Below, one piece after another: positions 6,266-8,080 of a stretch of DNA of 8,080 nucleotides. Where the stretch lies: contig VBAU01000245.1 in the NCBI GenBank assembly GCA_005883855.1, positions 30,613 to 38,692 of the forward strand. The letters run 5' to 3'. Position 1 is the stretch's first letter; each line of letters opens with the position of its first letter. Under the pieces are notes generated by a model. It ran no database searches. It saw only the letters and a program-made list of their open reading frames with translations, and was not told where the DNA came from. This DNA is from Bacteroidota bacterium (lineage in GTDB: Bacteria > Bacteroidota > Bacteroidia > Chitinophagales > Chitinophagaceae). Position numbers and translations under genes: made by a program.

Positions 6266-6268
6266 CAA
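6237..6268 (-). promoter_or_regulatory. Possible AI-2E permease promoter overlapping the terminator
   Basis: On the minus strand TTG (6268-6266) is separated by exactly 21 bases from TATTTTTT (6244-6237), a seven-of-eight match to TAnnTTTG, and the ATG follows 20 bases later. The spacer is almost exactly the terminator hairpin. T-rich terminator tails mimic -7 elements easily, so this may be coincidental. Confidence 0.25.
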
Positions 6269-6271
6269 TAA

Positions 6272-7687
6272 TCATACTACAACTTTTTTCCATTTCCCTT
6301 TCTTGAAGAAGGACCAGGCTGCAATGGCTATGGCGGTTTCTGCGACCGGTATGGCAATAAACACTCCGGTAGTACCCCAACCCAGTACCTTGGTCATGAA
6401 GTATGCCAATGGAATCTGGAACAGCCAAAAACCGAAAAAGTTGATCCACGTTGGGGTACGTGTATCGCCCGCGCCATTTAATGCCTGGATCATTACCATG
6501 CCGATACCGTAGAAAATATATCCCGTGCCAATGATGCGCAAGGCATGCACCGCATAAGCGTGAACGTTGGGTTCCTTTGTGAATATGCTGATGATTGGAG
6601 CTGGGAATATCACAAATAATAAAACGACCATACTCATAAAAAAGATGTTGTACTTGGTGGTAAGTATAACGCTCTTTTCCGCGCGATCTAATTCTTTGGC
6701 TCCAAGATTCTGCCCGACCAGCGTAGCCGCGGCATTGCTTAAGCCCCAGGCGGGTAAAATGAAGAATACGACATTGCGAATCGCGATTTGATAGCCTGAG
6801 CTTGCATCCTTGCCTCCGATCTCAGCCACAAGTCGCGATAGTATGATCCAGCTGCCCGAGGCGATGAAGAATTGAGCAATGGCTGGCCAGGAAACTTTAA
6901 CGAGCGATCTTATCACTTGCCAATCCCATTTGAAATGAGGAATCTTAATTTTCACGGTTTTTGGGGCTACGAACAAGTGGTAACACTGATAAGCCACTCC
7001 CGCTCCTCTGCCAATTGTCGTTGCAATGGCGGCACCTTTTAAGCCTAGCTCAGGAAAAGGACCATAACCATTGATAAGTGTTGGACAAAGAATAATATTG
7101 ATGGCGCTTGCAATCCATAGGCTCCGCATTGCGATCACAGCGTCTCCCGCACCGCGAAAGATGCCGTTAATAAGAAACAACAAAATGATCACCAGGCTTC
7201 CACCGAGCATGATTCGGGTGAACACTGCGCCCTCACCGACGACCTCCGGTGCAGCCTTCATCAGCTTTAAAATCTCCGGTCCATAAATAATCCCTAAGAT
7301 GCTAATGAAGACGGTGACAAAAAACGAGATGACGATGGCTTGCGCACCAGCATGCGCTGCCGCTTCCGGATTTTTTTCACCAATTCTTCTTGCCACCATC
7401 GCTGTTGCGCCAATACTCAAACCAATTCCGATAGTGTAGACAATTGTTATGACGGATTCAGTCAGGCCAACTGTTTGAATCGCATTTGAGCCGAGTTTTC
7501 CGACGAAATATATGTCCACAACAGCAAATACACTTTCAAGGCTTAACTCAAGAATCATTGGTACAGCCAAAAGAATAATAGCCTGGCGAATACTTCCCTG
7601 GGTATAGTCATGTTCTTCTCCTCTCAGAGATCGGTTCACTAATGAAAAGAATAGAGATAGTTTGCTTGTATGAGTTGGTTGGTGCAT
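6272..7687 (-). CDS. MATE family multidrug/toxin efflux transporter
   Basis: The 471-residue product is a full-length MATE exporter of the bacterial NorM/DinF-like group. It has a short cytoplasmic N-terminus containing LRGEEHDYTQGSIRQAI (21-37), which I associate with Bacteroidota members, and then about twelve membrane segments in two homologous halves. The first half has ESVFAVVDIYFVGKLG (51-66) and FRGAGDA (177-183); the second repeats the latter as LNGAGDTRTP (403-412). AATLVGQNLGA (320-330) and the PAWGLSNAA region mark the second half. MATE proteins expel cationic drugs and metabolites using a Na+ or H+ gradient; the ion and substrate are not evident. An upstream in-frame ATG at 7741 would add 18 hydrophobic residues (MLPSFLSFANFSFIQSEF). 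The ATG at 7687 gives the usual family N-terminus and is preferred. A strong terminator follows. Confidence 0.95.
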   Translation of the reverse strand: MHQPTHTSKLSLFFSLVNRSLRGEEHDYTQGSIRQAIILLAVPMILELSLESVFAVVDIYFVGKLGSNAIQTVGLTESVITIVYTIGIGLSIGATAMVARRIGEKNPEAAAHAGAQAIVISFFVTVFISILGIIYGPEILKLMKAAPEVVGEGAVFTRIMLGGSLVIILLFLINGIFRGAGDAVIAMRSLWIASAINIILCPTLINGYGPFPELGLKGAAIATTIGRGAGVAYQCYHLFVAPKTVKIKIPHFKWDWQVIRSLVKVSWPAIAQFFIASGSWIILSRLVAEIGGKDASSGYQIAIRNVVFFILPAWGLSNAAATLVGQNLGAKELDRAEKSVILTTKYNIFFMSMVVLLFVIFPAPIISIFTKEPNVHAYAVHALRIIGTGYIFYGIGMVMIQALNGAGDTRTPTWINFFGFWLFQIPLAYFMTKVLGWGTTGVFIAIPVAETAIAIAAWSFFKKGKWKKVVV

Positions 7688-7839
7688 AAATTCAGATTGA
7701 ATAAATGAAAAATTGGCGAATGAAAGAAATGAAGGCAGCATTAACTTCCCAAGCGAGAAGTACGTCCTAGATGCGGGGTGAATCTGCCTGCGACATGCAG
7801 ACTTTGGAGATTTTCATATGCCAATAATTGAATGGACAG

Positions 7840-7847
7840 CAAAAATA
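7840..7847 (-). promoter_or_regulatory. Candidate -7 element for the MATE gene
   Basis: TATTTTTG on the minus strand matches TAnnTTTG exactly. It lies just after the stop codon of the upstream glycosylase gene and about 150 bases before the MATE start at 7687. No clear -33 TTG is found 19-21 bases upstream. If active, the leader would be about 145 bases and would contain a small TCTGC/GCAGA stem near 7783-7802. Confidence 0.3.
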
Positions 7848-7857
7848 AGTAATACTT

Positions 7858-8080
7858 TTAAGAAACTCGTAATGTTGATAAATATTGATCAATATATTTT
7901 TCCTTTTGTTTGCGCCGGTATTGCATAATGAAACGGGGATGCGGCAGGGGGAGGATCTTGTCAAAAAATTTGTGTTCGTCGTTTAAAGAAGAAAAAAACT
8001 TGAGATTCTTGTCACCGCCAATGCAAACGCAATAATCTGTTTGAAAACCAAGAGAGAGTTGTTTTTGAATGCTGTCGGTT
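7858..8080 (-). CDS. SMUG2-like uracil-DNA glycosylase family protein (partial, N-terminus off the right edge)
   Basis: A minus-strand frame is open from the window edge to a TAA at 7858-7860, giving the last 73 residues of a protein. The segment contains DYCVCIGGDKNLKFFSSLN (15-33), a strand followed by a glycine turn, and LPHPRFIMQYRRKQ (45-58). The HPRFIMQYR motif close to the C-terminus, followed by a Y..IDQYL helix, is what I recall for Bacteroidota SMUG2-like (DUF4918) uracil-DNA glycosylases. There the histidine belongs to the DNA-intercalating loop. These enzymes excise uracil from DNA to start base-excision repair. The N-terminal active-site motif is outside the window, so catalytic competence cannot be judged. 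The MATE gene lies 170 bases downstream on the same strand. No strong terminator is seen after the stop codon. Confidence 0.78.
   Translation of the reverse strand, partial: TDSIQKQLSLGFQTDYCVCIGGDKNLKFFSSLNDEHKFFDKILPLPHPRFIMQYRRKQKEKYIDQYLSTLRVS

Noticed and set aside
7767..7964. Minus-strand 65-codon reading frame
   Set aside because: It overlaps the glycosylase C-terminus in another frame, and its translation has no recognisable features.
1..8080. Search for CRISPR arrays, tRNA genes, IS ends, phage genes or sigma-54 -24/-12 promoters
   Set aside because: No direct-repeat spacing, cloverleaf, transposase or GG-N10-GC promoter stood out by eye on either strand.

Overview
The window looks like a chromosomal segment from a member of the Bacteroidota, most likely a Chitinophagaceae- or Cytophagales-type environmental bacterium. 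The evidence is a sigma-54 with the typical Bacteroidota N-terminus and long acidic linker, a YkuD_2-type murein L,D-transpeptidase, an N-terminal GEEHDYT-type MATE exporter, a SMUG2-like DNA glycosylase C-terminus, sparse Shine-Dalgarno sites and several TAnnTTTG-like -7 elements. Codon use and composition look even across the window. I see no transposase, integrase, tRNA, rRNA, CRISPR array or phage gene. No stretch longer than 300 bases lacks a gene.

Layout. The left end (1-1816, minus strand) holds the end of a surface-polysaccharide region: a family-4-type glycosyltransferase cut off by the window edge, a complete family-2 glycosyltransferase, and a small exported cysteine-containing protein of unknown function. 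A divergent intergenic region with a perfect 14-bp palindrome separates these from a plus-strand pair at 1911-4080. The pair is rpoN (sigma-54) followed after one nucleotide by a membrane protein that keeps most of the PAP2 phosphatase signature. A 173-bp convergent gap (4081-4253) contains an imperfect stem-loop and a strong bidirectional terminator. It is followed by four minus-strand genes: the L,D-transpeptidase (4254-4973, apparent GTG start), an AI-2E-family permease (5164-6216), a MATE exporter (6272-7687) with its own terminator, and the C-terminal part of a SMUG2-like uracil-DNA glycosylase running off the right edge.

How they fit together. Several products act at the cell envelope: polysaccharide glycosyltransferases, a lipid-phosphatase-like protein, a peptidoglycan cross-linking enzyme and two inner-membrane transporters. 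Sigma-54 may regulate distant genes, but no -24/-12 promoter was recognised here, so functional coupling to its neighbours is only suggested by position. I found no clear, previously undescribed system. The most worthwhile leads are the tight rpoN/PAP2-like coupling, the altered PAP2 signature, the small exported CSSC protein, the divergent palindrome, and a terminator that may lie inside a promoter spacer.
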